Positions 46,001 to 52,554 of a DNA stretch of 64,000 nucleotides are shown here, in pieces. How positions within the stretch are numbered: position 1 is the stretch's first letter; the number at the start of each line of letters is the position of its first letter. The position numbers and the translations under genes were made by a program. Under the pieces are notes generated by a model. It saw only the letters and a list, made by a program, of their open reading frames with translations. It ran no database searches and had not been told where the DNA came from. The stretch lies in contig CM036754.1 of NCBI GenBank assembly GCA_020796225.1, positions 67,324,000 to 67,387,999 on the forward strand, given 5' to 3'. This DNA comes from Arion vulgaris. Taxonomy: Eukaryota > Mollusca > Gastropoda > Stylommatophora > Arionidae.

Positions 46001-49000
46001 ACCACTATCATAATAATTACTCAACATCACTAATAATTACCACTATCATAATAATGTACCACATCATAATAATTACACACTATCATTAATAATTAAGCCA
46101 CTATCACAATAATTACCAACATCATAATAATTACCACAATATAAAATTACCAACATCATAATAATTACCATAGTCATAATAATTACCAACATCATAAAAT
46201 TACCAGCTATCATAATAATTACCAGTATCATAAAATTACCACTATCTATAAGTAAGATTCACTATCATAATAATTACCACTATCATAATAATTACCACTA
46301 TCATAATAATTACCACTATCATAATAATTACCACTATCATAATAATTACCACATCATATAATTACCACCATCATAATAATTACCACCATCATAATAATTA
46401 CCACTATCATAATAATTACCACTATCATAATAATTACCACCATCATTATAATTACCACCATCATAAAGATTGATATAATATACTTGCTTGATTTTCTTCT
46501 ATATATAAATATAATTTCTTCTATTTCTTCGACCCCCCCTTCCCTCCTCCTTATCGACCACTTGTTAAACCATTCTTTGTGATTTGTATATGATCTGAGT
46601 CTAAGAGCGATTGTAAGTTGTGCCAGCTATCCGTTTACAATTAGGCCAGCACATCCTATTTATAAAACGCTTTTTATGTACTAGAGTAGCTTTCTAGGCC
46701 CCTACATTAGATGTCTCTTACGACATGCTTTGTAGGTCGCAGGGGTACTATTCTTTGCTCCACTTTCGAGCCCAGGCAACACACGGGTGACTAGTTATTT
46801 ACTAGGGAGCTTCCCTAGGCCCCTACCCAGGTCACCTTTCGCGACATGTCTTGTAGGTCTTAGGGTTACTATTCTTTTGCTTCCCTTGCATACCCCTCTT
46901 TGCAACACATGAACATGAATAAAATTTAATTGTCGCTTTCTTGTCTATGCACAAATTTTTTTTTTTAAACAGGCTAGTATTGGACAACATAGAGGACAAT
47001 AGCACCTACCAAAAATGGCTCAATCCGAGGACAAAAATTGTAGTCATCATGCATTATTTTATTTGTCTCCATCAAACCTTCTATGTGCGGCAAAGCTCGG
47101 TAACTGTTCAAGGTTGTGTTGGTAATTTTAACCGGAACATGTTGAGCCTGTGCTGCAGGAATGTTCTTGTTGTCATATCTTTCTCGAGCTCTTCTCTGTT
47201 GTTCTTCATGTTTTGGCCCAGAGTCGAATAATAAAACATCTTTAGGAAGGTGGGGTAAGGGAATGTCCCTGTCAACAAAATGTCAACATAATAAACAGTT
47301 CTATTCAATATGGTTTACATTTTATAGTTTTAGAAAAATATCTAAAATATATAAAAATTTATTTCATTATTTTACGGGACAAAAATGTGTTCTCCATTTT
47401 TTTAGACATGTCTGTGTTTCGTGCATAGTGTTAGGAGGTATGATTTTTTTGCCATACTTTTTACAATAATATGATTTGTTTCACAGTGTTACAATAATAT
47501 GATTTTGTTTCCCAGTGTTACAATAATATGATTTTGTTTCACAGTGTTACAATAATATGATTTTGTTTCACAGTGTTACAATAATATGATTTTGTTTCAC
47601 AGTGTTACAATAATATGATTTTGTTTCCCAGTGTTACAATAATATGATTTTGTTTCACAGTGTTACAATATTAGATTTTGTTCAATTGTTACAATAAATG
47701 ATTTTGTTTCACTAGATGTTAAATAATATGATTTTAGTGTCTGTGTACAACAAATCTTACAGAAAGATCCTACAAATACCATGGACAGAAAAAGAAAGAA
47801 CACTGATGTCCTGAAAAACTAAATGTTAAAGAGAATTGGCTGATAAATAACATACTATACAGAAAAATTACATACTTTGGTCACATTAAGCGTCACGATG
47901 GCTTGGCAAGAACAATACTAGAGGCAGGGTCCCAGGACGCAGAGGCAGACCAAGAAGAAGATGGCTACACGATATTAAAGAAACCATGAATATGACCATC
48001 GTCGAAGTGGGTGAACTGGCTAGAGACAGAGTGAATTTCAGATTTGCTGCAAAGAGAGCAATGTCCTATAAAGGATACGCACCTTGATGATGATGATGTT
48101 ACAACAATATGATTGTGTTTCACAGTGTTATAGAGATATAATTTTGTTCTATACAAAAAACAAATTAGCAAACACAAGATTCAAACCACATAACCTTATT
48201 TCGTTCGTATATCGCTCGTATTGTAGGATTAGGCATTGTGTACCGTAATAAATAAGGGTTTTGGTTAGAATCCTGTGCTTAGTAAATTTTTTTCGGAAAC
48301 CTCAAATACGTGTACAATGTCTATTTATTGATCATATTCATTGCTTCCATTACTTCCCCTAGGGTTCCTTGTTCTCCTCTCACAGTAAACTTGAACTACT
48401 ATGAATGATGTATGCATGTATGTTATATGTGTATACTTGTGTGTATGTATGATGTTGTTTTGTCTCACATATACAATCACAATAAGCTTATCGTATGTGT
48501 TTGTGCTAACACTGTTCGATCGAATCTGACATGATTATTCTGTGTTCTACAAACGAAACGTTTACGAAAGACACTCCTCAGTAAAGCTATTTAAAAAAAT
48601 AACTAGCTGCTGTATTCTTAAAAGCGCGTGTATTGTAGGGTTGGACAATGTGTGCCGTAACAAATAAGGGTTTTCAGGTCAGAATCCAGTGTTTGGTAAT
48701 TTATTTTTCGAGTGTAATATATATTATATAAATATATAATCATTAAATAGTTTGTCTGATGTATATATTATATAAATATATTAATCATTAAATAGTTTGT
48801 CTGGTATATATATATTATATAAATATAATAATCATTAAATAGCTTGTTCTGTGTATATATATATTATATAAATATATAATCATTAAATAAGCTTGTCACT
48901 GGTATATATATTATATAAATATATAATCATTAAATAGTTGTCACTGTATTGTATATATTATATAAATATATAATCATTAAATAGTTTGTTCCTGTTCATA

Positions 49001-49837
49001 TATATATTATATAAATATATAATCATTAAATAGTTCTGGTATATATATATATTATATAAATTATAATCATTAAATAACTTGTCATGGTATATATATTATA
49101 TAAATATATAATCATTAAAAAACTTGTCCTAGTATAATATTATATAAATATATAATCATTAAATAGTTTTGTCTGGTTATATTTTATATAAATATATAAT
49201 CATTAAATAGTTTGTCCTGGTGTATATATATTATATAAATATATAATCATTAAATAGCTTGTCCTGGTATATATATTATATAAATATATAATCATTAAAT
49301 AGTTTGTCCTGGTGTATATATATTATATAAATATATAATCATTAAATAGTTTGTCCTGGTGTATATATATTATATAAATATATAATCATTAAATAGTTGT
49401 CCTGGTTATATATATTATATAAATATATAATCATTAAATAGTTTGTCCTGAACAGAACTTTGCCACACTAACGGAGTCTTTGGTTCGGATTTTCTTTCTC
49501 TCTCATAGGCCAGATAGATGCCGCTGCAGTCTCATGATCAAATCATAATTTACATTATGAATTAATCTTTTCCGTTGTCTTCATTTTCTCCTCTTTTCCG
49601 AGATGCTTCCTTCCATAATGGTCTTCTAAAACCTTTTGTGTCTATTTATGTGTTCAAAATACTTCATTTTTCTCATTCTTCTTTATAGCATCAGCCAAAT
49701 TTCTTTGATTCTGAGTTCTTTCTGGATAGATTTATCTGTCCATGATACAGGACATACTCTTCTGTAAAACTTATATAAAACACATAGGTCTATATTTGTT
49801 TTCAATGCTTTGTTTTATGTCCATGCTTCCTATCCAT

Positions 49838-49870
<33 letters not shown>

Positions 49871-52492
49871 AACTATTGTTAGCTTGGATAAAAACTTGCG
49901 AAGCGAAGTAAAATTTACTACGGGAAAAGTCACTTAAGAGACTGGATCTCCGATAGGGAAGTTGATAACACGCTACGCTAGTGACCAAGTGCCGTAGGAA
50001 TTCCAAGATTGGAGACCAGCTAGGGCCAACATTTCCTGTGGTACATACAAAACGTGATTGAATTACATGAAAATCTGGTCCTTTACTTGGGAATCAAATA
50101 ACACATACCTCTGAAGTCGGAGTAATGTTCGATTAAATGGCGATGGTCACTGTGAGAAGGAAAGCAAACCTTCACGCAAAAATCAATCTTTCTACCTTTT
50201 CTTTCTGTTGTCATTCTCTACTTTTTACCTTTATGCGTCACAGATTTAACTGATGATCGATTTCTAAGATAGTGCACGCTCGGTTGCTTGATATGCTATG
50301 AAATTGTGGAGTTTTAAGATGTCTGCAACTCGATCAATCCATCGTTTTCTTGGTCTGCCCCTTCCTCTTGGTGATTCAATGTTCAGATTGTACGCTTTTG
50401 CAACTGGCTGTACGCTCTTGCAACTAGTGTACACAGGTTCATTCTCACAAAGTGACCAAACCATTTGAGTCTCTGTTTTTCAATGAATCTAACAACATGT
50501 GTTGTTCCGACTGTTCTTCTAATTTTCTCATTTCTTTCATGGTCTCTTCTTGTTTTATTTACCGATTTCCTCAAGCATCTCATTTCACAGGTTGCAATTG
50601 TCCCTTCTTGTTCTTTTGTCCGTGTTCAAGTTTGGCACTGGTAGCATAGTGTTGGCATGAAGATTGTATTTCTAATTTGTCTTTTAGTCTCTACTGGAAT
50701 TGAAAAAACAATCAGAGGCGCCATAAATTGGTACCATGACTATACCTGAATTCATCATCATCAAATAGCTTGTACTTAGCAGAACTTTGCCACACCAACA
50801 GTCCTTCGGAATTTCTCTCTCTCTCATAGGCCAGATGTTCTGCCTCTGCAGCTGTCATGTTCAAACCATCAGTTACATCCTGAATCCATCTTCTCCGTGG
50901 TCTTCCTCTTCTTCTCTTTGCCGGTATGCCTCCTTCTATGGTGGTCTTCTCCAGCCCTTCATGTCTTTTTATATGTCCAAAATATCTCAATTTTCTCTTT
51001 CTTATTTGTAGCATCAGCCAGTTTTCTTTGATTTTGAGTTCTTTCTGGATAGATCTATTTGTTCTCTTCTCTGTCCATGATACACGGAAGACTCTTCTAT
51101 AATACTTATATTCGAAAGCACATACATGTTTTTCCACTGCTTTATTAAATGTTCATGCTTCACACCCATACGTTGCCACTGGGAATATGCATGTTGTTAG
51201 TATTCTGATCTTTGTTTTCTTATCAGTTCCGTTCCATACTGTTTTGTTGTTTAATTTTTTGTAAAGCCATGTTTGTTCCTTTTAATTTCCTTCATCCCAT
51301 TTCCATCTGTTGTTAGTAGTGAACCAAGATATTCAAAATTGTTCATAGCGAGAAAAAAAAAAAACTACCGAGGCTAAGAGGCATGATTGACGTGTACACT
51401 TTTAACACAATCACAGTGATTGCTGGTAAAGATTGAGTTAAGTGATGTCTTACAATCAATCATGATTAAATGTAGCTTCTATTTCTTCTTATTTACCCTG
51501 CGCCCCTAGGAAGGCATAGATCCACAATCAAGGACCTTCCAAGCCCACATATTCAAGGCTATCATTTCCAGATCTCTCTACATTTTCTTGCATTCCGTCT
51601 CCAACTCCCGTCTGCAGGTGTTCCTGGTTTTTCCATTTAGGATAGTGTGTCCTGCATTTATCCATCTGGTTTCTCCCAGTCCCAGGATGGTCAATCAGTA
51701 TGTCCTCATTTCCTGTGCCACTTGTGATGTTGTCCCAATTTCGAACATCGTGCGGACAGGTGCCAATCCTGGAGATCTTCTTGGTTGAAAGAAAGTGAGT
51801 CGAGCAGCCCGATTTCCTTTCGAATTTCACCGGGTCGCTTCATGAGTCCCTCCCTGCGATGTCCTTCTTCGTGTGGCGAGCTATGAATTTTCTTGGTTGT
51901 GGTTTCTGTAGCTATCTAGTGTTTGTTACCGGGTCACATCATGAGTCCCTCCTTTCGGGTACTCTTCTTCGTGTGAGGAGCTATGAATTTTCTTGGTTGT
52001 GGTTTCTGTAGCTATCTAGTGTTTGTTACGGGGTCACTTCATGAGTCCCTCCTTGCGGGGTACTTCTTCTTCGTGTGAGGAGCTATGAATTTTCTTGGTT
52101 GTGGTTTCTGTAGCTATCTAGTGTTTGTTACGGGGTGGGATAGCTACCCACATGCCCATCCTCCTTATTCGCCTCTTACGATATGCGTGGTAGGTAACAG
52201 TGGTTCTATTCTTTACACCCTAATTTGTTCCTCGGTAACCACTCGGGTGGTAGCTTCTTCTATGTATTCTCATTATATCTTAATCATAAATTTATAAAAC
52301 ATATTGAATCTAATATAATCAGTCGTCTACTTCAATAAATACTTACACAGATTGACCTTTAGCGTCCGAGTTCCTGGCAGTGAACTGTATAACAGACGAT
52401 ACGGCTTGAGTGTAGAAATATACCATTAAAATGCACCCAGAGAGGCAGCATATAAATACAAACTTTGTAAATTTACGTCTTATAATAGCCAT
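29329..52492 (-). CDS. CHST15: CHST15-like carbohydrate sulfotransferase (GalNAc4S-6ST family), full predicted gene
   Basis: Nine exons join in phase: 52492-52347, 47268-47010, 40606-40399, 38295-38203, 36285-36129, 33865-33691, 32505-32420, 31283-31212 (or -31219) and 29530-29329. The product is about 465 residues. Known family role: Golgi type II membrane enzyme using PAPS to sulfate C6 of GalNAc-4-sulfate in chondroitin/dermatan sulfate. Seen here: a short cytosolic basic N-terminus, a membrane segment at about residues 9-28, a stem, the 5'-PSB loop [11 protein letters not shown] at about 165-175, the 3'-PB motif REPVSRLYS at about 283-291, a conserved Cys pair ([11 protein letters not shown]), and the C-terminal [10 protein letters not shown] block. 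There are five N-glycosylation sequons. Human CHST15 is longer (561), mainly before the catalytic domain. Substrate is inferred; invertebrates often carry many paralogues with unknown acceptors. Confidence 0.87.
29540..30500. repeat. 46-bp satellite array inside the last intron
   Basis: About 20 copies of a 46-bp unit containing GTAGTAACTAGATGTGGTGA and GGTATTAGTTTTGTGAAT. It begins about 10-30 nt upstream of the last-exon acceptor (minus-strand sense). The right end (30290-30500) is badly degenerate. Confidence 0.93.
30670..31065 (+). mobile_element. SINE-like repeat, family E, single-unit copy
   Basis: It carries CACGGTGTTAGGCCAGTATT, GTCAACATCACG and CAATTGAAGCTGGGTCGACC, each matching the copies at 42425, 54640 and 56075. 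The CAATTGA...GTCGACC segment occurs once here, versus tandem copies at 54785-55150. Confidence 0.6.
31212..31283 (-). CDS. CHST15: CHST15-like sulfotransferase, exon 8
   Basis: A small exon after the acceptor GGTTATCCCCAG-type site. It reads (R)[20 protein letters not shown] then LG. This matches the family segment RLEDxxxNxxxTMxKVFxFLxLG, so the exon is solid. The 3' boundary is uncertain. The stronger-looking donor G|GTACAT at 31218 gives 65 nt and the wrong phase for exon 9, while TT|GTACTA at 31211 gives 72 nt and a continuous frame. I annotate the latter. Confidence 0.72.
31290..31680. other. Intron, nothing recognised
   Basis: Unique AT-rich intronic sequence between exon 8 and a retroelement fragment. 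Confidence 0.3.
31690..31990 (-). mobile_element. Short coding-like repeat, family R, open frame
   Basis: The minus-strand frame reads [20 protein letters not shown], then [35 protein letters not shown] and CPECNEDIP. It is nearly the same as the plus-strand frame at 59376-59645. Since it occurs at least four times, I read it as the 3' coding end of a retroelement and not as a host gene. Confidence 0.65.
32115..32375. repeat. Degenerate CTGT microsatellite
   Basis: Impure CTGT/CTAT/CTGA tetranucleotide tract, like that at 3335-3560. Confidence 0.85.
32420..32505 (-). CDS. CHST15: CHST15-like sulfotransferase, exon 7
   Basis: The exon has 86 nt between the acceptor TATTCACAAACAG and the donor TTAG|GTAAGA. 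It encodes [20 protein letters not shown] then PRQQILFI plus two bases of Arg. It aligns with the family segment LQVGLYxxYLxDWLxVFxxxQxLxLR. Phase 0 in, phase 2 out. Confidence 0.9.
32580..32935 (-). mobile_element. Short coding-like repeat, family R, diverged copy
   Basis: The minus-strand frame has [20 protein letters not shown], then [20 protein letters not shown] and [14 protein letters not shown], a diverged version of the 31690-31990 frame. An extra partial duplicate of its end lies at 32580-32690. Confidence 0.55.
33110..33660 (+). mobile_element. LINE C-terminal fragment, GATGAT-tailed subfamily, decayed
   Basis: Plus strand. Bases resemble 35680-36100: GGGTGTGAAGCATGG, then a frame with [20 protein letters not shown] and [11 protein letters not shown], followed by a broken [15 protein letters not shown] piece. 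It ends near GATAATGTTCTGCTTAGTACAAGC at about 33640, about 30 nt from exon 6 of the CHST15-like gene. An insertion with CCTTTCTCCG is present at about 33490-33570. Confidence 0.7.
33691..33865 (-). CDS. CHST15: CHST15-like sulfotransferase, exon 6
   Basis: The exon has 175 nt between the acceptor CTCTCCTTCCCCACAG and the donor GCT|GTGAGT. It begins (R)[15 protein letters not shown], finishing the 3'-PB motif of exon 5 as REPVSRLYS. It continues [20 protein letters not shown] and [18 protein letters not shown]. The Cys pair and YNGTL match the family's CxxxxSxRxCxYNxTL block. Two N-glycosylation sequons are present (NAS, NGT). Confidence 0.93.
33997..34203 (-). mobile_element. tRNA-derived SINE, family C
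   Basis: Minus-strand copy in the intron between exons 5 and 6. The head on the minus strand has GTAGCGTGTTGGACTACGGG and GGGTTCAATTC. Confidence 0.8.
34281..35163. repeat. 20-bp satellite array with 240-bp higher-order repeat
   Basis: 44 copies of TGATAGTGTGTTTGATATAT with no length change at all. Units differ at ATAT/ACAT/ACAA. The order of variants from 34361 repeats from 34601, so 12 units (240 bp) form a higher-order unit. The block with a TAATAGTG unit at 34521 recurs at 34941. Minus-strand frames of up to 294 codons are by-products of the repeat. Lies in an intron of the CHST15-like gene. Confidence 0.96.
35164..35445. other. Intron, nothing recognised
   Basis: Contains two short copies of a TATATATCGTA...TACGCAGA motif at 35170-35220. 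Otherwise unique. Confidence 0.35.
35446..36105 (+). mobile_element. RTE-like LINE 3' fragment, GATGAT-tailed
   Basis: The plus strand reads [20 protein letters not shown], then after a frameshift [40 protein letters not shown] and [20 protein letters not shown]. It ends GTTCTGCTCAGGACAAGC plus (GAT)n. The catalytic core is missing. The 3' tail stops about 20 nt from the exon 5 donor of the CHST15-like gene. Opposite orientation to the gene. Confidence 0.85.
36129..36285 (-). CDS. CHST15: CHST15-like sulfotransferase, exon 5
   Basis: The exon has 157 nt between the acceptor TATGTTTCTTACAG and the donor AGCAG|GTATTT. It encodes (G)[18 protein letters not shown], then [20 protein letters not shown], then REPVS plus two bases of Arg. 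[10 protein letters not shown] is the first half of the 3'-phosphate-binding motif. An alternative donor CCT|GTAAGC lies 8 nt upstream but would break the phase into exon 6, so it is rejected. Confidence 0.92.
36300..36689. other. Intron, nothing recognised
   Basis: Unique intronic sequence. Short frames on both strands look like chance. Confidence 0.3.
36690..36912 (-). mobile_element. SINE-like repeat, family F, minus strand
   Basis: It contains the reverse complement of the family F core: CGCCTCTTACGACATGCGTG, TTCTATTCTTTACACCCCAA and ATTTGGGCCC. The left boundary is approximate. Confidence 0.6.
36985..37165 (+). mobile_element. LINE 3'-end fragment with small tandem repeat
   Basis: It shares CAGCGCAAGACAAA and GTAGCAGTGTG with the 68-bp array at 5650. 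It has three short tandem copies containing AACAACCCGGTAGCAGTGTG and ends in GAAGAAGAAG. Confidence 0.6.
37247..37490 (+). mobile_element. SINE-like repeat, family F
   Basis: Near-full copy matching 24852-25105: TTTGGGGTGTAAAGAATAGA, CACGCATGTCGTAAGAGGCG, AACGTATACACGTTCTTGGC, ending AACGAACGCAAAGAAGAAGA. Confidence 0.7.
37491..37920. other. Intron, short repeats only
   Basis: ATGTTAATTTAATGTTACAT occurs twice near 37500-37590. No coding signal. Confidence 0.4.
37930..38095 (-). mobile_element. LINE 3'-end fragment, GATGAT-tailed subfamily
   Basis: The minus-strand sequence matches the end of 50745-51345: [27 protein letters not shown] frame and the 3' CAGGGCAAGCTATTGAATTA. It lies about 110 nt from the exon 4 donor. 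Confidence 0.6.
38203..38295 (-). CDS. CHST15: CHST15-like sulfotransferase, exon 4
   Basis: The exon has 93 nt between the acceptor TTTTCCAAACAG and the donor ACAG|GTTTGT. It encodes (R)[20 protein letters not shown], then [10 protein letters not shown] plus one base of Gly. It has one N-glycosylation sequon (NYT). It matches the family segment between the two PAPS motifs (YxDxFxxxxxxI...). The donor is weaker than average. Confidence 0.87.
38337..39600 (+). mobile_element. Unclassified GC-rich interspersed repeat, copy 2
   Basis: Matches 11790-13500 in order: GGGGTCAAAAGGCTCATGAG, GGCGCGCTAGCAAGACCCTG, GGTCTGGCTAAGAGGGCAGG, GATGAGAGGTGCATCC, GATAGCGCCGACTGAAACGA, and a GAAGAAGAAGA right end. 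It has no long frame. Internal blocks (GCAACCGGGCAAGGTTTGAT, TAACATCCCCGGAATAACCG, GGCGGCGAGCGCAAAACC) are reiterated in degenerate form. Confidence 0.65.
39605..40045. repeat. GATA/GGAT microsatellite
   Basis: About 440 bp of mixed GGAT and GATA tetranucleotides, ending in pure (GATA)n. It lies between the 3' tail of the unclassified repeat and a SINE, and may have grown from the repeat's A-rich tail. Confidence 0.95.
40056..40300 (+). mobile_element. tRNA-derived SINE, family A
   Basis: Well-preserved copy: CTGTGGCTGAGTGGTTAAAC, GTGGGTTCGAATCCGGACA, GGAGCTACGGAGTTCGTGCT and a CAGATTAAAAACCC tail. Confidence 0.85.
40399..40606 (-). CDS. CHST15: CHST15-like sulfotransferase, exon 3 with the 5'-PSB motif
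   Basis: The exon has 208 nt between the acceptor ATACTCCAATAG and the donor ATGA|GTAGGT. It begins [20 protein letters not shown] and continues [20 protein letters not shown], then [20 protein letters not shown] and [20 protein letters not shown] is the PAPS 5'-phosphosulfate-binding loop (family: GxxKCGTTDLY). KEKHW corresponds to the family KEPHWW. Start boundary: an in-frame TAG forms the acceptor itself, so the exon cannot extend upstream. Confidence 0.95.
40800..40900 (+). mobile_element. tRNA-derived SINE, family A, head only
   Basis: TTTGTGGCTATGTTGTTGAA, GTGTTCGAACCTAGG and TTCACGAGTGCAGTTTTTCC match the first 100 nt of family A. It is then replaced by a LINE end. Confidence 0.65.
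40905..41205 (-). mobile_element. LINE C-terminal fragment
   Basis: The minus-strand frame contains [20 protein letters not shown], then [20 protein letters not shown] and [12 protein letters not shown], the LINE C-terminal tail. Only this tail is present. Confidence 0.8.
41310..42440 (-). mobile_element. RTE-like LINE fragment, decayed
   Basis: The minus strand has a frame with [20 protein letters not shown], then [20 protein letters not shown]. Upstream (about 42100) is a [18 protein letters not shown] catalytic motif. Several frameshifts. The piece at 42160-42210 contains a small GTCCACTAAAGAGTTA duplication. The far end (42210-42420) may be a second LINE piece. Confidence 0.75.
42425..42745 (+). 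mobile_element. Composite SINE: family E head fused to family A body
   Basis: The left part (ACGGTGTTAGACCTGTATTT, GGTCAACTTCACGCC, CCAATTGAGGCTGAGTCGAC) is family E. The right part (GGAGCTACGAAGTCCGTG, CAATACTCTCGGCAGGTGAC, CCGAGCCATATTTGG) is the family A body. This shows the two families recombined or share modules. Confidence 0.65.
42760..42960 (+). mobile_element. SINE-like repeat, diverged family F
   Basis: CCTACAAGACATTTCCTAAG, AGACGAATACGGTAGG and a GTGCTGACCTACTTGTAGGC stretch resemble the family F core with many changes. Low-confidence assignment. Confidence 0.35.
42961..43365. other. Intron, nothing recognised
   Basis: Unique sequence upstream of the 18-bp array. Confidence 0.3.
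43370..43512. repeat. 18-bp tandem array, left of the LINE
   Basis: About eight copies of ATAATTACCACTATCATA. The same unit makes the much larger array on the other side of the LINE at 43640-45765. Confidence 0.95.
43640..45767 (+). mobile_element. RTE-like LINE, best-preserved reverse transcriptase in the window
   Basis: Plus strand, with the endonuclease half missing. Readable in order: [20 protein letters not shown] (43800), [20 protein letters not shown] (44310), [17 protein letters not shown] (44570), [19 protein letters not shown] (44860), the catalytic [16 protein letters not shown] (44970), [13 protein letters not shown] (45170), [20 protein letters not shown] (45400), [16 protein letters not shown] (45510). 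Breaks: a stop at about 44175, frameshifts near 44440, 45040, 45225 and 45600. Few mutations otherwise, so fairly recent. Its 3' end (ATTACTTGCAGGCCCTATGT) runs into an 18-bp array. Confidence 0.92.
45768..46465. repeat. 18-bp tandem array at the LINE 3' end
   Basis: About 38 copies of ATAATTACCACTATCATA with ACCAACATCATA and ACCACCATCATA variants. Bases 45955-46260 have many single-base insertions and deletions, while both ends are regular. Confidence 0.95.
46690..46920 (-). mobile_element. SINE-like repeat, family F related, minus strand
   Basis: Two tandem half-copies: CCCCTACATTAGATGTCTCT TACGACATGC at 46700 and CCCCTACCCAGGTCACCTTT CGCGACATGT at 46818, each followed by TACTATTCTTT. It resembles the reverse complement of the family F core. 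Confidence 0.5.
47010..47268 (-). CDS. CHST15: CHST15-like sulfotransferase, exon 2 (stem region)
   Basis: The exon has 259 nt between the acceptor ACATTTTGTTGACAG and the donor TTTTTG|GTAGGT. One base completes Val, then 86 codons: [60 protein letters not shown] and onward to PRIEPFL. It is low-complexity and polar, as expected of a Golgi stem, with one N-glycosylation sequon (NTT). The open frame has no internal ATG at its start, and the match of phases on both sides (2+1 in, 0 out) is the main support. Confidence 0.85.
47465..47740. repeat. 28-bp tandem array, left part
   Basis: About ten copies of a unit containing TGTTACAATAATATGATTTT and GTTTCACAG. It is split by a LINE insertion; one or two more units follow at 48098-48140. 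Confidence 0.93.
47750..48095 (+). mobile_element. LINE C-terminal fragment inserted in the 28-bp array
   Basis: Near-identical to 25125-25465: AGAAAGATCCTACAAATACC, CGTCACGATGGCTTGGCAAG, CAGAGGCAGACCAAGAAGAA, ending in TTGATGATGATGA. Only the last 340 nt or so of the LINE is here, a standard 5' truncation. Confidence 0.85.
48098..48140. repeat. 28-bp tandem array, right remnant
   Basis: GTTACAACAATATGATTGTG TTTCACAGTGTTATAGAG continues the array on the far side of the LINE insertion. Confidence 0.85.
48141..48714. other. Intron, a short dispersed duplicate only
   Basis: The motif GTATTGTAGGATTAGGCATT plus GTACCGTAATAAATAAGGG at 48219 recurs in similar form at 48630 (TATTGTAGGGTTGGACAATG and CCGTAACAAATAAGGG). 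This is probably part of an old repeat. No gene. Confidence 0.4.
48715..49450. repeat. 47-bp satellite derived from a LINE 3' end
   Basis: About 15 degenerate copies containing TATTATATAAATATATAATC and ATTAAATAGTTTGTCCTGG. The last unit passes without a break into the LINE 3' end (TTTGTCCTGAACAGAACTTT), so part of the unit is LINE terminus. Confidence 0.9.
49440..49860 (-). mobile_element. LINE 3' fragment, GATGAT-tailed subfamily, minus strand
   Basis: Decayed minus-strand copy matching 50745-51345: CAGAACTTTGCCACACTAAC, CTCTCATAGGCCAGAT, GTCTTCTAAAACC, CATCAGCCAAATTTCTTTGA. It ends near a (TA)n/CACACA microsatellite at 49840-49870. Confidence 0.75.
50200..50680 (-). mobile_element. LINE C-terminal fragment
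   Basis: Minus-strand frame: [20 protein letters not shown], then [20 protein letters not shown] and [20 protein letters not shown]. Same subfamily as 4840-5290. A small duplication (TACGCTTTTGCAACTGG/TACGCTCTTGCAACTAG) splits the frame at about 50390-50420. Confidence 0.8.
50745..51345 (-). mobile_element. RTE-like LINE 3' fragment, GATGAT-tailed subfamily
   Basis: Minus-strand frame: [80 protein letters not shown]. The piece starts and ends at almost the same points as 35446-36105, suggesting a common truncated source. Confidence 0.85.
51490..51830 (-). mobile_element. LINE C-terminal fragment
   Basis: Related to 55480-55774: GGAAGGCATAGATCCACAAT, CATTTTCTTGCATTCCGTCT, TGCAGGTGTTCCTGGTTTTT. 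The minus-strand frame is broken and open only in short parts. Confidence 0.65.
51830..52135. repeat. 98-bp tandem triplication
   Basis: Three copies of a unit containing TTCATGAGTCCCTCC, GAGCTATGAATTTTCTTGGT and TGTAGCTATCTAGTGTTTGT. The third copy runs into a family F SINE at 52135. Confidence 0.9.
52135..52255 (-). mobile_element. SINE-like repeat, family F, minus strand
   Basis: ATTCGCCTCTTACGATATGC, GTTCTATTCTTTACACCC and GTAACCACTCGGGTGGTA match the right end of 36690-36912. Confidence 0.65.
52347..52492 (-). CDS. CHST15: CHST15-like sulfotransferase, exon 1 with start codon and membrane anchor
   Basis: The exon spans 52524-52347 between the acceptor TTATCTTTGTTTGACAG and the donor TCTGT|GTAAGT. 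Coding is taken from the ATG at 52492: [48 protein letters not shown] plus two bases. This is a basic N-terminus followed by a 20-residue hydrophobic stretch, the classic Golgi type II anchor. The frame is open back to the acceptor (DRKETDTTKS), so a start in an upstream exon is possible. The ATG right at the exon start is in another frame. Confidence 0.8.
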
Positions 52493-52554
52493 GCTTTTAG
52501 TTGTATCTGTCTCCTTCCTATCATCTGTCAAACAAAGATAAAATAATGATACAG

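Noticed and set aside
52518..52524. ATG at the very start of CHST15-like exon 1 as initiator
   Set aside because: It is in a different frame from the membrane-anchor coding sequence and gives no hydrophobic segment.
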